In this document: one piece after another, positions 46,505 through 56,380 of the stretch | Layout of the letters: the number at the start of each line of letters is the position of its first letter | Numbering within the stretch: the first letter of the stretch is position 1 | DNA from: an uncultured Roseateles sp. | Lineage (GTDB): Bacteria; Pseudomonadota; Gammaproteobacteria; Burkholderiales; Burkholderiaceae | DNA: 64,000 nucleotides | Assembly (NCBI GenBank): GCA_946886855.1 | Contig: CAMPJJ010000006.1 | Coordinates: forward strand, 31,703-95,702 | Reading direction: 5' to 3' | The notes under the pieces: generated by a model | Database searches by the model: none | The model's input: the letters and a program-made list of their open reading frames with translations, nothing else | Told to the model about the DNA's origin: nothing | Translations under genes and position numbers: made by a program

Positions 46505-47179
46505 ATGCCCCTTTCAGACCTGCCTCCCGAAGTCCGTCCGCGCGAACGGATGCTTTCCCTCGGCCCTGCCGCGCTGACCGACTGCGAGTTGCTGGCCATC
46601 GTCTTGCGCACCGGGCTTCCCGGCGAATCCGTCCTGCATCTGGCCATCAGGCTCCTGAAGCACTTCGGCGGATTCGATGGGCTGATGAGGGCGGACGATG
46701 CGGCGCTGAAACGCATCAAAGGCCTGGGGCCAAGCAAGCGCAGCCTGTTGCTCGTCATCATGGAAGCGGCACGCCGCTCTCTGCGTAAGCCCCTGGCGGA
46801 CAAGCCCGTCTTCGAATCCGCGGAATCCGTTCGAACCTACCTTCGACTGCAGTTTGACGACATGAAGCATGAATGCTTCGCCGTCATGTTCCTGGACATC
46901 CAGAATCGGCTGATCGCCCTGGAGACCCTGTTCCATGGCACCCTTTCCCATACCATTGCCTATCCCCGCGAGGTGGTGAAGCGCGCGATGGCCTTGAACG
47001 CCGCCGCCGTCATCCTGGTCCACAACCATCCGTCCGGCAGTACCAACCCGTCCCCCGAGGACGTCAAGCTCACCCACGTGATGCTGCAGTCGTTGGCGCT
47101 CGTGGATGTCAAGGTGCTGGATCACTTCATCGTCGGCGCGGGCGACGCCGTACCGTTGACCGACCTGGGCCTGCTGTGA
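46505..47179 (+). CDS. radC: RadC family JAMM-type protein
   Basis: 224 residues. Helix-hairpin-helix KRIKGLGPSKRSLLL, then the metalloprotease-like motif VHNHPSGSTNPSPED with His-x-His and Asp. Cellular role unclear despite the name. ATG at 46505 follows CCAGGAG; 4-bp overlap with the Smr gene. Confidence 0.93.
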   Translation: MPLSDLPPEVRPRERMLSLGPAALTDCELLAIVLRTGLPGESVLHLAIRLLKHFGGFDGLMRADDAALKRIKGLGPSKRSLLLVIMEAARRSLRKPLADKPVFESAESVRTYLRLQFDDMKHECFAVMFLDIQNRLIALETLFHGTLSHTIAYPREVVKRAMALNAAAVILVHNHPSGSTNPSPEDVKLTHVMLQSLALVDVKVLDHFIVGAGDAVPLTDLGLL

Positions 47180-47814
47180 CCGACCGACTGCGCAGCCTGC
47201 AAGACCTGCAGACGCTGCACCGAGAACTGAAGCTCCGCCAACGCGCGGAGGAAGAGCGCCGCGAGCGCGAGGCCGCGCTTGCGCGGCTGCGCGACGAGGA
47301 AGCCCGCATCTTCGAGCGCACCGTCGGCAAGGTCGTGCCGCTGCCCGAGACCAACCGGGTGATCCTCAACCTCGGCAGACCCGAACCCGAGCCGCGCCAG
47401 CGCGAGCTCGACGAGCAGATGGCCTGGAAGCAGGCGCTGTCGGACGATTTCGACGTCGATTCGCTGCTGGAGACGGACGAGACGCTGTCGTTCCGCAGAC
47501 CGGAGATCTCCGCCGACTCCGTGCGCAAGCTGCGACGCGGCCATTGGGCGCTTCAGGCGCAGATCGACCTGCACGGCCTGCGCCGCGATCAGGCGCGCGA
47601 GGCGCTGGGCACGTTCATCCACGACAGCGCCAGACGCGGCCTGCGCTGCGTGCGCGTGGTCCATGGCAAGGGCAACGGCTCCCCCGGGCGGGAGCCCGTA
47701 CTGAAAGCGCGCGTGCGCCGCTGGCTCGTGCAGAAGCAGGAAGTCCTGGCCTTCGTCCAGGCCCGCGCCAGCGATGGCGGCAGCGGCGCATTGATGGTCC
47801 TGCTCAACAGCTGA
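47176..47814 (+). CDS. Smr-domain protein
   Basis: 212 residues. Charged helical N-terminus (about 1-45), then a C-terminal Smr domain: AQIDLHGLRRDQAREAL and CVRVVHGKGNGSP. Small MutS-related domain, a likely nuclease or nucleic-acid binder. The GTG at 47176 overlaps the radC stop (GTGA). Confidence 0.9.
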   Translation: MTDRLRSLQDLQTLHRELKLRQRAEEERREREAALARLRDEEARIFERTVGKVVPLPETNRVILNLGRPEPEPRQRELDEQMAWKQALSDDFDVDSLLETDETLSFRRPEISADSVRKLRRGHWALQAQIDLHGLRRDQAREALGTFIHDSARRGLRCVRVVHGKGNGSPGREPVLKARVRRWLVQKQEVLAFVQARASDGGSGALMVLLNS

Positions 47815-48018
47815 GCGTCGCCCCTCTCCCCCTCTCCGCCCACACGGGCTTTCCCCTCCCCCGAAGCGCGTTGTTTTCCGGAACACGCGATTGCATCGCC
47901 ATGCCCGCGTGGCTAGTCTGCGGACATGCCGGCGTAGTCGAGAACCGTTCTCAACAAATCTCAACAGATTGAGTCTTTTCAACCACGCAGCCATCGTTTC
48001 GATGGGGAGGGAACACGC

Positions 48019-48657
48019 ATGTCCATCCACGCTCCGAACGCCCGCACCACCGGGCTCGTCCTGGTCGGCCTCGTCCACCTGCTGATGGTGGGCGCCCTGG
48101 TCAAGGGCTTCCAGCATCACGCCGCCGAGGCGCCGCCGCCCATCCTGGTCAAGACGATCGACGAGCCCGACAACAAGCCCAGGCCGGTCGAACCGCTGCG
48201 CATCCCCGAACCGGCGATCCCGATGCCGCGTGTGGTCGAGGTACCGATTCCCCCCGTGGACATCACCCCGACGAAGGAACCGGTCGTCGTCGCCGTGGGG
48301 GTCTCCGATGGGCGGACCAACACCCCCTTCGAGGTGAAGGACACCGGCCCTACGCCGGAAACGATCCCCGTCAAGACGCCGCCGGTGACCCCCATCAAGA
48401 CGGCCGGCGCCATCTGCACGCAGATGGCGGCGCCGGAGATGCCCACGGTGAACTGGACCGGCGAAGCGCTGTTCCGCGCCGTGGCCGAGGTGCAGGGCGG
48501 CCGCGTCGTCTCGGTGCAGCTCCAGGCGCTCGGCGGAGCCATGGACGCCCGCACGCGTCGCGCGTTCTCGAACGCGATCGAGGGCACGCTGAAGTCGCGC
48601 TACGTCTGCCCGGGCGAGCATCGCTTCCAGCAGGACTTCGCGTTCCGCATGGACTGA
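48019..48657 (+). CDS. TonB-like energy-transducer protein
   Basis: 212 residues. One N-terminal membrane helix (about 11-29), a Pro/Val/Glu-rich periplasmic region (IPEPAIPMPRVVEVPIPPVDITP) and a C-terminal TonB-like domain (ALFRAVAEVQGGRVVSVQLQAL). No exbB or exbD nearby and one Cys pair (ICTQ, YVCPG). Probably an orphan TonB homologue. Followed by a strong terminator. Confidence 0.8.
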   Translation: MSIHAPNARTTGLVLVGLVHLLMVGALVKGFQHHAAEAPPPILVKTIDEPDNKPRPVEPLRIPEPAIPMPRVVEVPIPPVDITPTKEPVVVAVGVSDGRTNTPFEVKDTGPTPETIPVKTPPVTPIKTAGAICTQMAAPEMPTVNWTGEALFRAVAEVQGGRVVSVQLQALGGAMDARTRRAFSNAIEGTLKSRYVCPGEHRFQQDFAFRMD

Positions 48658-48669
48658 CCCCGCAATGAA

Positions 48670-48700
48670 AAACGCCGGTACGCAAAAGCGTCCGGCGTTT
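48670..48700 (+). terminator. Intrinsic terminator after TonB-like gene
   Basis: AAACGCCGG-t-ACGC / GCGT-CCGGCGTTT form a long stem with loop AAAA, followed by CGTTCTTCC. 12 bp past the stop. Confidence 0.75.
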
Positions 48701-48740
48701 CGTTCTTCCGAGGGATCGAAGCTCCCTCGTCAGTCGGTCC

Positions 48741-49124
48741 TCAATGCAGCATCAGGCTGCCGTACGGCGAGACCGGCGTCGTGAACGCCATCAGCAGCCG
48801 TTCCGGGCGGAACTCGCCGACCGTGTCGGCGCCCTGCCAGTGCGTTTCGATCGCATGCTCCAGCCCCTTCAGCACGCAGAACGACATGAAGGCGTGCTCG
48901 GCCTCCTCGCCGTCCATGTCCACGTGCTGCAGTCGCACGCAGGCCGCGCGCAGGAAGTTCAGCATCTGGATGGGGCTGTCCGTGTCCGGGCAGTAGCCGG
49001 CGCAGACCTCGATGTCTTCCCGGGCGTCGTCGGACAGCCAGAGTCGGCCGTCGTCGATCCGGACATGCATCAGGTCGGGATTGGCGTCGATGCCGACCTC
49101 ATCGTCGTGGAGCATGGTGTTCAT
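48741..49124 (-). CDS. Hypothetical protein
   Basis: 127 residues, acidic, no signal or membrane segment. Contains VCAGYCPDTDSPIQMLNFLRAACVRLQHVDMDGEE with three Cys near each other. Start at 49124 uncertain (31 upstream in-frame residues look non-coding). No family recognised. Confidence 0.5.
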   Translation of the reverse strand: MNTMLHDDEVGIDANPDLMHVRIDDGRLWLSDDAREDIEVCAGYCPDTDSPIQMLNFLRAACVRLQHVDMDGEEAEHAFMSFCVLKGLEHAIETHWQGADTVGEFRPERLLMAFTTPVSPYGSLMLH

Positions 49125-49340
49125 GGTGGATCGGACGGTAGACGAAGGCGTACGCCCGTGTTCATCGGCTCCCCCGCCGGGAAGGGCGCCAGTGTCAGAT
49201 ATGCACGCTGCAGGCACCGTTTACATCATTTCGCGCCGCCCTCGTGCCACGTCGCGCGGCGATCGCGCAGTCACCGATCGACGCACCTCGACACAGGCCG
49301 CTGACGGCCCCCTGCCTACAGTCCGGCCACCTCGACGCCC

Positions 49341-51017
49341 ATGGCGGCGTCCCTGCCGGAGAGCCCCTTGACCTTGTCCCGTCGCACCTTCCTCGGCAGC
49401 GCCGCCGCCGGCGCTGCCGCCGTTTCCTCGCTGCCCTTGGGCCAGGCCGTCGCCGCCAGTCCGGTCGGCGACGTGGTCGGCAAGATCACCGTGGGCTACC
49501 AGGGCTGGTTCGCCTGCGCCGGCGACAACGCGCCCATCAACGGCTGGTGGCATTGGGCGCTGGACTGGAGCCGCACGCCCTCCCCGAGCAACCGCGCGAT
49601 CCTCTCGTGGCCCGACATGCGCGAGTACGCCGCCGGCTACGCCACGGCCTTCTCCCGGCTCGGCAACGGCGGGCCTGCGACGCTGTTCTCGTCCTACGAC
49701 CAGTCGACCGTCGACACCCACTTCCGCTGGATGCAGCAGAACGGCTGCGACACCGCCGCGCTGCAGCGCTTCAACCCCAACGGCGGCGAAGGCGCGACCC
49801 GCGACGCGATGGCCCTGAAGGTGCGCAGCGCCGCCGAGTCCTACGGCCGCAAGTTCTACGTCATGTACGACGTGAGCGGCTGGCGCACCATGCAGCCCGA
49901 GATCAAGGCGGACTGGCTGAACAAGATGTCGGCGCTGGTCGCATCCTCCGCCTATGCTCGGCAGAACGGCAAACCGGTCGTGGGCATCTGGGGCTTCGGC
50001 TTCAACGACGACAACCATCCCTGGTCCGCCGCCGTCTGCCTGGACGTCATCACCTGGTTCAAGAGCCAGGGCTGCTACGTGATGGGCGGCGTGCCCACCT
50101 ATTGGCGGGAGGGCAAGAACGACTCGCGTGCCGGTTACCTCGACGTCTATCACGCGTTCAACATGATCTCGCCCTGGATGGTCGGCCGCATCGGCGACGC
50201 GGCCGGGTCCGACTGGTTCTACCAGAACGTCAACCTCGGCGACCAGGCCGACTGCAACGCGCGCGGCATCGACTACCAGCCCTGCGTGCTGCCCGGCGAC
50301 CTGAGCGCGCGCCAGCGTGCACACGGCGACTTCATGTGGCGCCAGTTCTACAACCTGGTGCGCCTGGGCTCGCAAGGCCTCTACATCTCGATGTTCGACG
50401 AGTTCAACGAGGGCAACCAGATCGCCAAGACCGCCGAGACCGCCGCCTTCGTGCCGTCGGGCTCGGGCATCCTCGCGCTGGACGAGGACGGCACGGCCTG
50501 CTCGTCGGACTACTACCTGCGCCTGACCAACGACGGCGGTCGCATGCTGAAGGGTTTGTTGCCGCTGACGCCGACGCGCCCGACGCAGCCGGTGGTCGGC
50601 ACCACGCCGCCCATCACGCAGGTGGTGACGCTGCGCGCCCGCGTGAACAACCGCTACGTGACCGCAGAGAACGCCGGCGCTGCGGCGTTGATCGCCAACC
50701 GCGACGCCATCGGCGGCTGGGAGCTGTTCGAGCTGCTGGAGGCCGGCAACGGCAACATCGCGCTGCGCGCGAGGGCGAACGGCAAGCTGGTCTGCGCCGA
50801 GACCGGCGGCGGCTCCGCGCTGATCGCGAACCGGACCGCGATCGGTCCGTGGGAATCGTTCAAGCTGATCCGCAACTCGAATGGCTCGGTGACGTTGCAG
50901 TCGCTCGCGAACAACCGCTACGTGACGGCAGAGAACGCCGGCGCCGCGTCGCTGATCGCGAACCGGACGGCCATCGGCCTGTGGGAACAGTTCGATCTGA
51001 TCACGCCCGCGCGCTGA
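49341..51017 (+). CDS. Tat-exported GH99-like protein with C-terminal beta-trefoil
   Basis: 558 residues. Twin-arginine signal SRRTFLGSAAAGAAAV. The body resembles glycoside hydrolase family 99-like (endomannanase-type) proteins: KITVGYQGWFACAGDN, HWALDWSRTPSP and FDEFNEGNQIAKT. The last 130 residues contain three copies of a 45-residue repeat (LRARVNNRYVTAENAG, ALIANRDAIGGWELFEL; likewise twice more), a fascin/RICIN-like beta-trefoil that probably binds polysaccharide. Likely acts on extracellular or host glycan. Confidence 0.85.
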   Translation: MAASLPESPLTLSRRTFLGSAAAGAAAVSSLPLGQAVAASPVGDVVGKITVGYQGWFACAGDNAPINGWWHWALDWSRTPSPSNRAILSWPDMREYAAGYATAFSRLGNGGPATLFSSYDQSTVDTHFRWMQQNGCDTAALQRFNPNGGEGATRDAMALKVRSAAESYGRKFYVMYDVSGWRTMQPEIKADWLNKMSALVASSAYARQNGKPVVGIWGFGFNDDNHPWSAAVCLDVITWFKSQGCYVMGGVPTYWREGKNDSRAGYLDVYHAFNMISPWMVGRIGDAAGSDWFYQNVNLGDQADCNARGIDYQPCVLPGDLSARQRAHGDFMWRQFYNLVRLGSQGLYISMFDEFNEGNQIAKTAETAAFVPSGSGILALDEDGTACSSDYYLRLTNDGGRMLKGLLPLTPTRPTQPVVGTTPPITQVVTLRARVNNRYVTAENAGAAALIANRDAIGGWELFELLEAGNGNIALRARANGKLVCAETGGGSALIANRTAIGPWESFKLIRNSNGSVTLQSLANNRYVTAENAGAASLIANRTAIGLWEQFDLITPAR

Positions 51018-51030
51018 GGCGCGGCTCGCC

Positions 51031-51456
51031 TCAGACGTTCCGCATCCAGTCCGCCGTGTTGGCGAACGAGGCGGCCAGACGCCGCTGCAGCTCGACGTCG
51101 AGTTCGCACTCGGCCATCGCCTGCGTCATCGCCGACATCCACTGGTCGCGCTCGGCGATGCCGATGCGATAGGGCATGTGGCGGGCGCGCAGGCGCGGAT
51201 GCCCAAAGCGCTCGACGAAGTGATCGGGACCGCCCAGCCAGCCGCACAGGAACCAGAACAGCTTGTCCCGCGAACCGTCCAGCGTCGTCGGGTGGATCGC
51301 CCGCAGCTGCGCGAAGCGCGGCTCCAGGTCCATCAGGTCGTAGAAGCGGTCGACGAGGCGTCGGACCGCGTCCTCGCCGCCCACCCACTCGAAAGGGGTA
51401 GCGGGCGCGGCGGCCTCGGGCGTGCCGTCGGCACCGGTCTCGGTGGAATCAGTCAT
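51031..51456 (-). CDS. Group II truncated haemoglobin
   Basis: 141 residues. FEWVGGEDAVRRLVDRFYDLMD, FWFLCGWLGGPDHFVERFGHPRLRARHMPYRIG and the distal-side Trp/Tyr pattern fit GlbO-type 2/2 haemoglobins, with haem-proximal His in the GHPRLRARH part. Role in O2/NO chemistry. Converges with the GH99-like gene. Confidence 0.88.
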   Translation of the reverse strand: MTDSTETGADGTPEAAAPATPFEWVGGEDAVRRLVDRFYDLMDLEPRFAQLRAIHPTTLDGSRDKLFWFLCGWLGGPDHFVERFGHPRLRARHMPYRIGIAERDQWMSAMTQAMAECELDVELQRRLAASFANTADWMRNV

Positions 51457-51487
51457 CAGGGGGACAGGGGACGGGAAACCGGCAGTA

Positions 51488-52300
51488 TCAAGCGTGTCCA
51501 GCGGAGTATTCCAGCACCTTGGTCGCGAGCCCGCGGATCCCCTGCGCCGCGTCGCAGCCGGGATAGTGTTCCAGCAGCAGCTGCCGCTTGAGCACCGCCT
51601 GCCGCACCATCGGATCGTTCTTGACCTCGCCGAGCAGTTCCAGCTTGAAGGTCTGGCCCGGCGTCGGGCCGATGAAACGCTGCAGCACCTGCTGCAGCTG
51701 ACCGCAGATCAGCTTGCCTTCGCCGGGCCGGTTGGCCTGGTTGACCACCAGGCGCACCAGGCGGCGCTCCTGCTGGGTGGCCAGCACCTTGATCGTGGCG
51801 TACGCGTCCGTCAGCGAGGTCGGCTCCGGCGTCGCGACGACGAGCACGTCATGCGCCATCGACACCGAGAACAGCACCACGTCCGAGATGCCGGCGCCGG
51901 TGTCCAGCAGCACGTAGTCGAAACGCGGCCGCACCACCTCGACGATGTGCAGCAGCTTGTCGCGGACGTCGGGCGTCAGCCGCGAGTACTCGACCATGCC
52001 CGAACCCGCCAGCAGCACATGGAAGCCGCCCGGCGCGGGCAGGATGGCCTGGTCCAGGGTGCAGCGTTCGGTGAAGACGTCGTGCAGCGTGAGCTTGGGG
52101 TGCAGGTTCAGCACCACGTCCAGGTTGGCCAGGCCGAGGTCGGCATCCAGCACCAGCACGCGCTCGCCGCGCGCGGCCAGGGCCGCCGCCAGGTTGGCGG
52201 TGACGAAGGTCTTGCCCACGCCGCCCTTGCCGCTCGTGACGGCCAAGGTGCGAGCGCCTCCGCGGGCATGGGGTGCAGCAGGAGCTGTTGTATTGCTCAT
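51488..52300 (-). CDS. MinD/ParA-family ATPase, FlhG-like
   Basis: 270 residues. Deviant Walker A SGKGGVGKTFVTANLA, VLDADLGLANLDVVL, LLDTGAGISDVVL and VVATPEPTSLTDAYATIKVL are typical of FlhG/MotR flagellar-number ATPases. Start overlaps the diguanylate cyclase gene by 4 bp, linking flagellar placement and c-di-GMP. No FlhF is in the window, so another MinD-like role remains possible. Confidence 0.82.
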   Translation of the reverse strand: MSNTTAPAAPHARGGARTLAVTSGKGGVGKTFVTANLAAALAARGERVLVLDADLGLANLDVVLNLHPKLTLHDVFTERCTLDQAILPAPGGFHVLLAGSGMVEYSRLTPDVRDKLLHIVEVVRPRFDYVLLDTGAGISDVVLFSVSMAHDVLVVATPEPTSLTDAYATIKVLATQQERRLVRLVVNQANRPGEGKLICGQLQQVLQRFIGPTPGQTFKLELLGEVKNDPMVRQAVLKRQLLLEHYPGCDAAQGIRGLATKVLEYSAGHA

Positions 52301-53031
52301 TCACTATCCTGTTGCGTTACGGCGAACAACATGCCCTTTTCCTCGGCGCTCACCAGCGAGTCCACGTGGCTCTCGAGGCAGGCGCGGTTGCGGCCTTCGG
52401 CCTTGGCACGGTAAAGCTGACGATCCGCCCTTTCCGTCCAGATCAATGTCGACGACCGCACCCACTGGGGCGCGAACGCCCCGCCGATGCTGATCGTGCA
52501 GGTCAGCGGCGGCTGCCCGCCGCCCGCGCTGATGGCCAGCGCCTGCACCCGCTGCCGGATGCGTTCCGCGACCGTCACCCCGAACGAGGTCGGACAGTTG
52601 GGCAGGATGATGGCGAACTCTTCGCCGCCGATCCTCGCCACCGTGTCCATCGGCCGCACCGTCTGCGCGATCGACTGCGCGACCGCGCGGATCACCAGGT
52701 CGCCGGCGGCGTGGCCGTGCTTGTCGTTGACCGCCTTGAAGTGGTCGATGTCCAGCATCAGCAGCAGCGCCGGTTCGCCGGACCGCGCCACGCGGTCGAC
52801 CTCGCGCGCCAGCGCCATCTCGAAGCTCCGGCGGTTGACCAGGCCGGTCAAGGCGTCCTTGCTGGAGAGATCGCACAAGGCGTCGAGGATGCCCTGCAGC
52901 CACGGCTCCGAATACGGCTCCGCGTCGGGCAGCATCGCACCGGCCTGCTGCAGCAGCTGCAGGGCCAGGTCCAGGCGCAGCTTGTGGGCTGCAATGAGAC
53001 TGTGCGGAGCGTCCAAGGTCGATTCGGGCAA
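52297..53031 (-). CDS. Diguanylate cyclase (GGDEF domain)
   Basis: 244 residues. N-terminal helical region (about 1-65) without known sensor; GGDEF domain with IDHFKAVNDKHGHAAGD and active site GGEEF. Inhibitory I-site RPMD sits 5 residues before it, so product inhibition is likely. Makes c-di-GMP. Overlaps the FlhG-like gene. Confidence 0.92.
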   Translation of the reverse strand: MPESTLDAPHSLIAAHKLRLDLALQLLQQAGAMLPDAEPYSEPWLQGILDALCDLSSKDALTGLVNRRSFEMALAREVDRVARSGEPALLLMLDIDHFKAVNDKHGHAAGDLVIRAVAQSIAQTVRPMDTVARIGGEEFAIILPNCPTSFGVTVAERIRQRVQALAISAGGGQPPLTCTISIGGAFAPQWVRSSTLIWTERADRQLYRAKAEGRNRACLESHVDSLVSAEEKGMLFAVTQQDSE

Positions 53032-53136
53032 TTTCGGGGCAGTCTAGCGGCTTCCCCCCCAAATGAGCGCGCAGAAAAGAGGGGTTCCCCCCACCTCTTT
53101 CACACATCAAATGGACCAAACCCAATCAAACTAGAT

Positions 53137-53148
53137 ATTGTCGACAAT
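53137..53148. promoter_or_regulatory. Palindrome upstream of cheR
   Basis: ATTGTCGACAAT is a perfect 12-bp palindrome 53 bp before the cheR ATG, in an AT-rich 50-bp segment that likely holds the cheRDB promoter. No clear flagellar sigma28 box found. Operator role inferred. Confidence 0.35.
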
Positions 53149-53201
53149 GGCGATCACCCGGTGCTACGGCATCTCCTCTTCGAAGAAAACCAGACAGCCC
53201 C

Positions 53202-54071
53202 ATGCGCCCAGGTCAACCGGTCTCGCTCGCGGCCCCGTCGCCGGTAGAGGCGATCGATCATGAGTTCAGCTTCAGCAAAGCCGACTTCGAACGCGTCCGC
53301 CAGCTGATCTATCAGCACGCCGGCATCTCGCTGCACGACGGCAAGCATGCGATGGTCTACAGCCGGCTGTCGCGCCGGCTGCGCGACACCGGCTACAAGA
53401 GCTTCGCCGACTACCTCCAATGGCTGGAGGGCGTCTCCGGCCCGCAGGGCGACCAGGAGTGGCAGGAGTTCGTCAACTGCCTGACCACCAACCTGACCTC
53501 GTTCTTCCGCGAGGACCACCATTTCCTGTCGCTCACCGACGACCTCAAGACGCTGACGGGCAAGCCGATCCGCATCTGGTGCTGCGCGGCGTCGACCGGC
53601 GAGGAGCCCTACTCCATCGCGATGACCTGCCAGGAATCGCTGGGCGCGAACAGCGGCGTGCAGATCGTCTCCAGCGACATCGACACCAACGTGCTGAACA
53701 CCGCCCGCAAGGGCGTCTACGCGGCCGAGTCGCGCGGCCTCTCGCCGCAGCGGCTCAAGCAGTTCTTCCTGCGCGGCACCGGCGCCAACGAGGGCCGCAT
53801 CCGCGTGCGCCCCGAGCTGGCGAAGATGATCGATTTCCGGCCGCTGAACCTGATGCACACCACGTGGTCGCTCGGCGATCCCTTCCACGTGGTGTTCTGC
53901 CGCAACGTCATGATCTATTTCGACGCCCCGACGCAACGCAAGGTCCTGGAGCGCATCCACAAGGTGATGCGTCCGGGCGGGCTGCTGTTCGTCGGGCATT
54001 CCGAGAACTTCACCGATTCCCGCGATCTCTTCCGCCTGCGCGGCAAGACGATCTACGAACGCGTCGGCTGA
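53202..54071 (+). CDS. cheR: Chemotaxis methyltransferase CheR
   Basis: 289 residues. N-terminal helical domain (FSKADFERVRQLIYQHAGISL), SAM-binding CCAASTGEEPYSIAMT and FHVVFCRNVMIYFDAPTQ. Methylates glutamates on chemoreceptors. First of cheR-cheD-cheB. Confidence 0.96.
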   Translation: MRPGQPVSLAAPSPVEAIDHEFSFSKADFERVRQLIYQHAGISLHDGKHAMVYSRLSRRLRDTGYKSFADYLQWLEGVSGPQGDQEWQEFVNCLTTNLTSFFREDHHFLSLTDDLKTLTGKPIRIWCCAASTGEEPYSIAMTCQESLGANSGVQIVSSDIDTNVLNTARKGVYAAESRGLSPQRLKQFFLRGTGANEGRIRVRPELAKMIDFRPLNLMHTTWSLGDPFHVVFCRNVMIYFDAPTQRKVLERIHKVMRPGGLLFVGHSENFTDSRDLFRLRGKTIYERVG

Positions 54072-54129
54072 TCGCCGCCAACGATCCGCCGTACGACGAT
54101 CCGAAGAACCTCCATCCATACCCACCCTC

Positions 54130-54801
54130 ATGACCCTGCCCTCCGCCTCCTCCGCGATGCAGCAAAGCGCGGCGCTGGCCAGCGCCGGCGCGGCCCGCGT
54201 GGCCCAGCTCAAGTCGGTGACGCGCAAGAACGGCGAGGCGTCGTTCTTCTTCTACGAAGCGCATTTCAAGAACGCCGCGGTCAAGGTCCTGCCCGGCGAG
54301 TATTTCGTCGACAACGACGACCTGCTGGTGATGACCACCCTGGGTTCGTGCATCGCCGCCTGCCTGTGGGACCGCCATGCGCAAGTCGGCGGCATGAACC
54401 ACTTCATGCTGCCCGAAGGCCAGGGCGACTCGGGCCGTTACGGCTCGTTCGCGATGGAACTGCTGATCAACGAGATGATGAAGCGCGGCGCGTCCAAGAG
54501 CCGCATGGAAGCGAAGATCTTCGGCGGCGGCGCGGTGATCGCCGGCATGAACACGATCAACGTCGGCGAGCGCAACACCAACTTCGTCATCGACTTCCTG
54601 AAGCTCGAGCGCATCCCCATCGTGTCCAAGGACGTGATGGACGTGTATCCGCGCAAGGTCTGCTTCCTGCCCAAGAGCGGCAAGGCGATGGTCAAGCGCC
54701 TGGCGCCGACCAACACCGACGCGCTGGTGCAGCAGGACAAGGCCGCCGCCCAGCAGGCGCAACCGGTGGCGAGCACCGGCGGCTCGATCGACCTGTTCTG
54801 A
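54130..54801 (+). CDS. cheD: Chemoreceptor glutamine deamidase CheD
   Basis: 223 residues. Catalytic Cys and His in [14 protein letters not shown] and [11 protein letters not shown]; also [11 protein letters not shown]. Deamidates receptor Gln to Glu. C-terminal Gln/Ala-rich tail ends IDLF. Between cheR and cheB. Confidence 0.95.
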   Translation: MTLPSASSAMQQSAALASAGAARVAQLKSVTRKNGEASFFFYEAHFKNAAVKVLPGEYFVDNDDLLVMTTLGSCIAACLWDRHAQVGGMNHFMLPEGQGDSGRYGSFAMELLINEMMKRGASKSRMEAKIFGGGAVIAGMNTINVGERNTNFVIDFLKLERIPIVSKDVMDVYPRKVCFLPKSGKAMVKRLAPTNTDALVQQDKAAAQQAQPVASTGGSIDLF

Positions 54802-54889
54802 CGCGCACGCATCACTGAGACCACATCGGGGCGGCACTGAGGCAGCGAGAACGCCGCAGCGGACCCGGCAGTACCGAGGAGTAAAAGAC

Positions 54890-56014
54890 ATGGCCAAGAC
54901 CACCGTCGTCGTCGTCGACGATTCCGCGCTGGTGCGGAGCATCCTGACGGAGATCATCAACCGCCAGCCCGACATGCAGTGCATCGGCGCCGCCAGCGAT
55001 CCGCTGGCCGCGCGCGAGATGATCCGCAACCTCAATCCCGACGTGATCACGCTCGACGTCGAGATGCCGAAGATGGACGGCCTCGATTTCCTGCAGCGCC
55101 TGATGCGCCTGCGGCCGATGCCGGTCGTGATGGTGTCGACGCTGACCGAGCGCGGCGCCGAGGTCACGCTGAAGGCCCTGGAACTGGGCGCGGTGGACTT
55201 CGTCGCCAAGCCCAAGATCGGCGTGGCCGACGGCATCCGCGCGCTGGCGCAGGACATCACGGACAAGATCCGGATCGCGGCGAAGGCGCAGATCCGGCGC
55301 CTGCACGCCCCGGGACCGGCCGCGGCGCCGGGCGCGCCCGGAACCCCCACCGCGACCGGCGGCGCGACGCCGCCGCTCAAGCCCGCCTCGCCGATCGCGA
55401 GCCTGGGCCGGCTGTCGACCGAGAAGATCATCTTCATCGGCGCGTCGACCGGCGGCACCGAAGCGACCAAGGACGTGCTGATCAACCTGCCGGCCGACTG
55501 CCCGGCGGTCTGCATCACGCAGCACATGCCGGCGGGCTTCACCCGCAGCTACGCCGCGCGGCTGGACGGCCTGTGCAAGATCCGCGTGAAGGAAGCGCAG
55601 GACGGCGAACGGATCCTCCCCGGCCACGGCTACATCGCGCCGGGCGGCATGCACTTCAGCGTGGAGCGCTCGGGCGCCAACTACATCGCCCGCGTCCAGG
55701 ACGGCGAGGCGGTGAACCGCCACAAGCCGTCGGTGGAGGTGCTGTTCAATTCCGCCGCGCGCGTGGTGGGCCAGAACGCCCTGGGCATCATGCTCACCGG
55801 CATGGGCGCGGACGGCGCCAAGGCGATGAAGACGATGAAGGACGCGGGCTCCTACAACCTCGTGCAGGACGAGGCGACCTGCGTCGTCTTCGGCATGCCG
55901 CGCGAGGCCATCAACGCCGGCGCCGCCGACGAGGTCCTGCCGCTGCACCAGATCGCCACGCGCCTGATCGAACGCCTGCGCAGCACGGCCGGCATGTCGA
56001 TGAACCGCGTGTGA
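54890..56014 (+). CDS. cheB: Chemotaxis methylesterase CheB
   Basis: 374 residues. Receiver domain with phospho-Asp in DVEMPKMDG; linker (about 135-175) Ala/Pro-rich; methylesterase triad Ser in GASTGGTEA, His in TQHMPAGFT and Asp in [10 protein letters not shown]. Removes receptor methyl groups after phosphorylation by CheA. GGAG lies 10 bp before the ATG. No cheA, cheW or cheY in the window. Confidence 0.96.
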   Translation: MAKTTVVVVDDSALVRSILTEIINRQPDMQCIGAASDPLAAREMIRNLNPDVITLDVEMPKMDGLDFLQRLMRLRPMPVVMVSTLTERGAEVTLKALELGAVDFVAKPKIGVADGIRALAQDITDKIRIAAKAQIRRLHAPGPAAAPGAPGTPTATGGATPPLKPASPIASLGRLSTEKIIFIGASTGGTEATKDVLINLPADCPAVCITQHMPAGFTRSYAARLDGLCKIRVKEAQDGERILPGHGYIAPGGMHFSVERSGANYIARVQDGEAVNRHKPSVEVLFNSAARVVGQNALGIMLTGMGADGAKAMKTMKDAGSYNLVQDEATCVVFGMPREAINAGAADEVLPLHQIATRLIERLRSTAGMSMNRV

Positions 56015-56380
56015 TCACCGGTCCTTGCGCCGGTTGACGACGGGCAGCGCATGCGCCGGCGCCGGCGCCGGCGCCGGTGCGGCGCTCCGACGATCGTTGG
56101 CCGCGGCGACCAGCGTCGCCTGCCGCGCGGCCTGCTCACGGGCGAGCCGCTGCGCCTCCACGTTCGCGATGCGCTGCTCGCGGGCCGCGATCTGCAGCTC
56201 GGCGTTGACGTCGTTGAACGCATGGGCGTTGGAGACCAGCGCCAGCGCGGAGAGGATGGCGATCAGGACCGTCAGCGCCGGTCCGATCACCGGGAAACAC
56301 GCCCACGGCGAGTAGGCGTCGCACGGTGCCTGCGGGGTCACCCGGGGGCGGAGGCAGGCGGTGATGTCGGGCTCGTTCAT
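56015..56380 (-). CDS. Hypothetical single-span membrane protein
   Basis: 121 residues; GAAGGA before the ATG at 56380 favours it over 56398. One strong hydrophobic helix (about 30-52), then a charged helical, probably coiled-coil region (LQIAAREQRIANVEAQRLAREQAARQ) and an Ala/Pro repeat tail encoded by GCCGGC repeats. Its stop touches the cheB stop. Unknown function. Confidence 0.6.
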   Translation of the reverse strand: MNEPDITACLRPRVTPQAPCDAYSPWACFPVIGPALTVLIAILSALALVSNAHAFNDVNAELQIAAREQRIANVEAQRLAREQAARQATLVAAANDRRSAAPAPAPAPAHALPVVNRRKDR

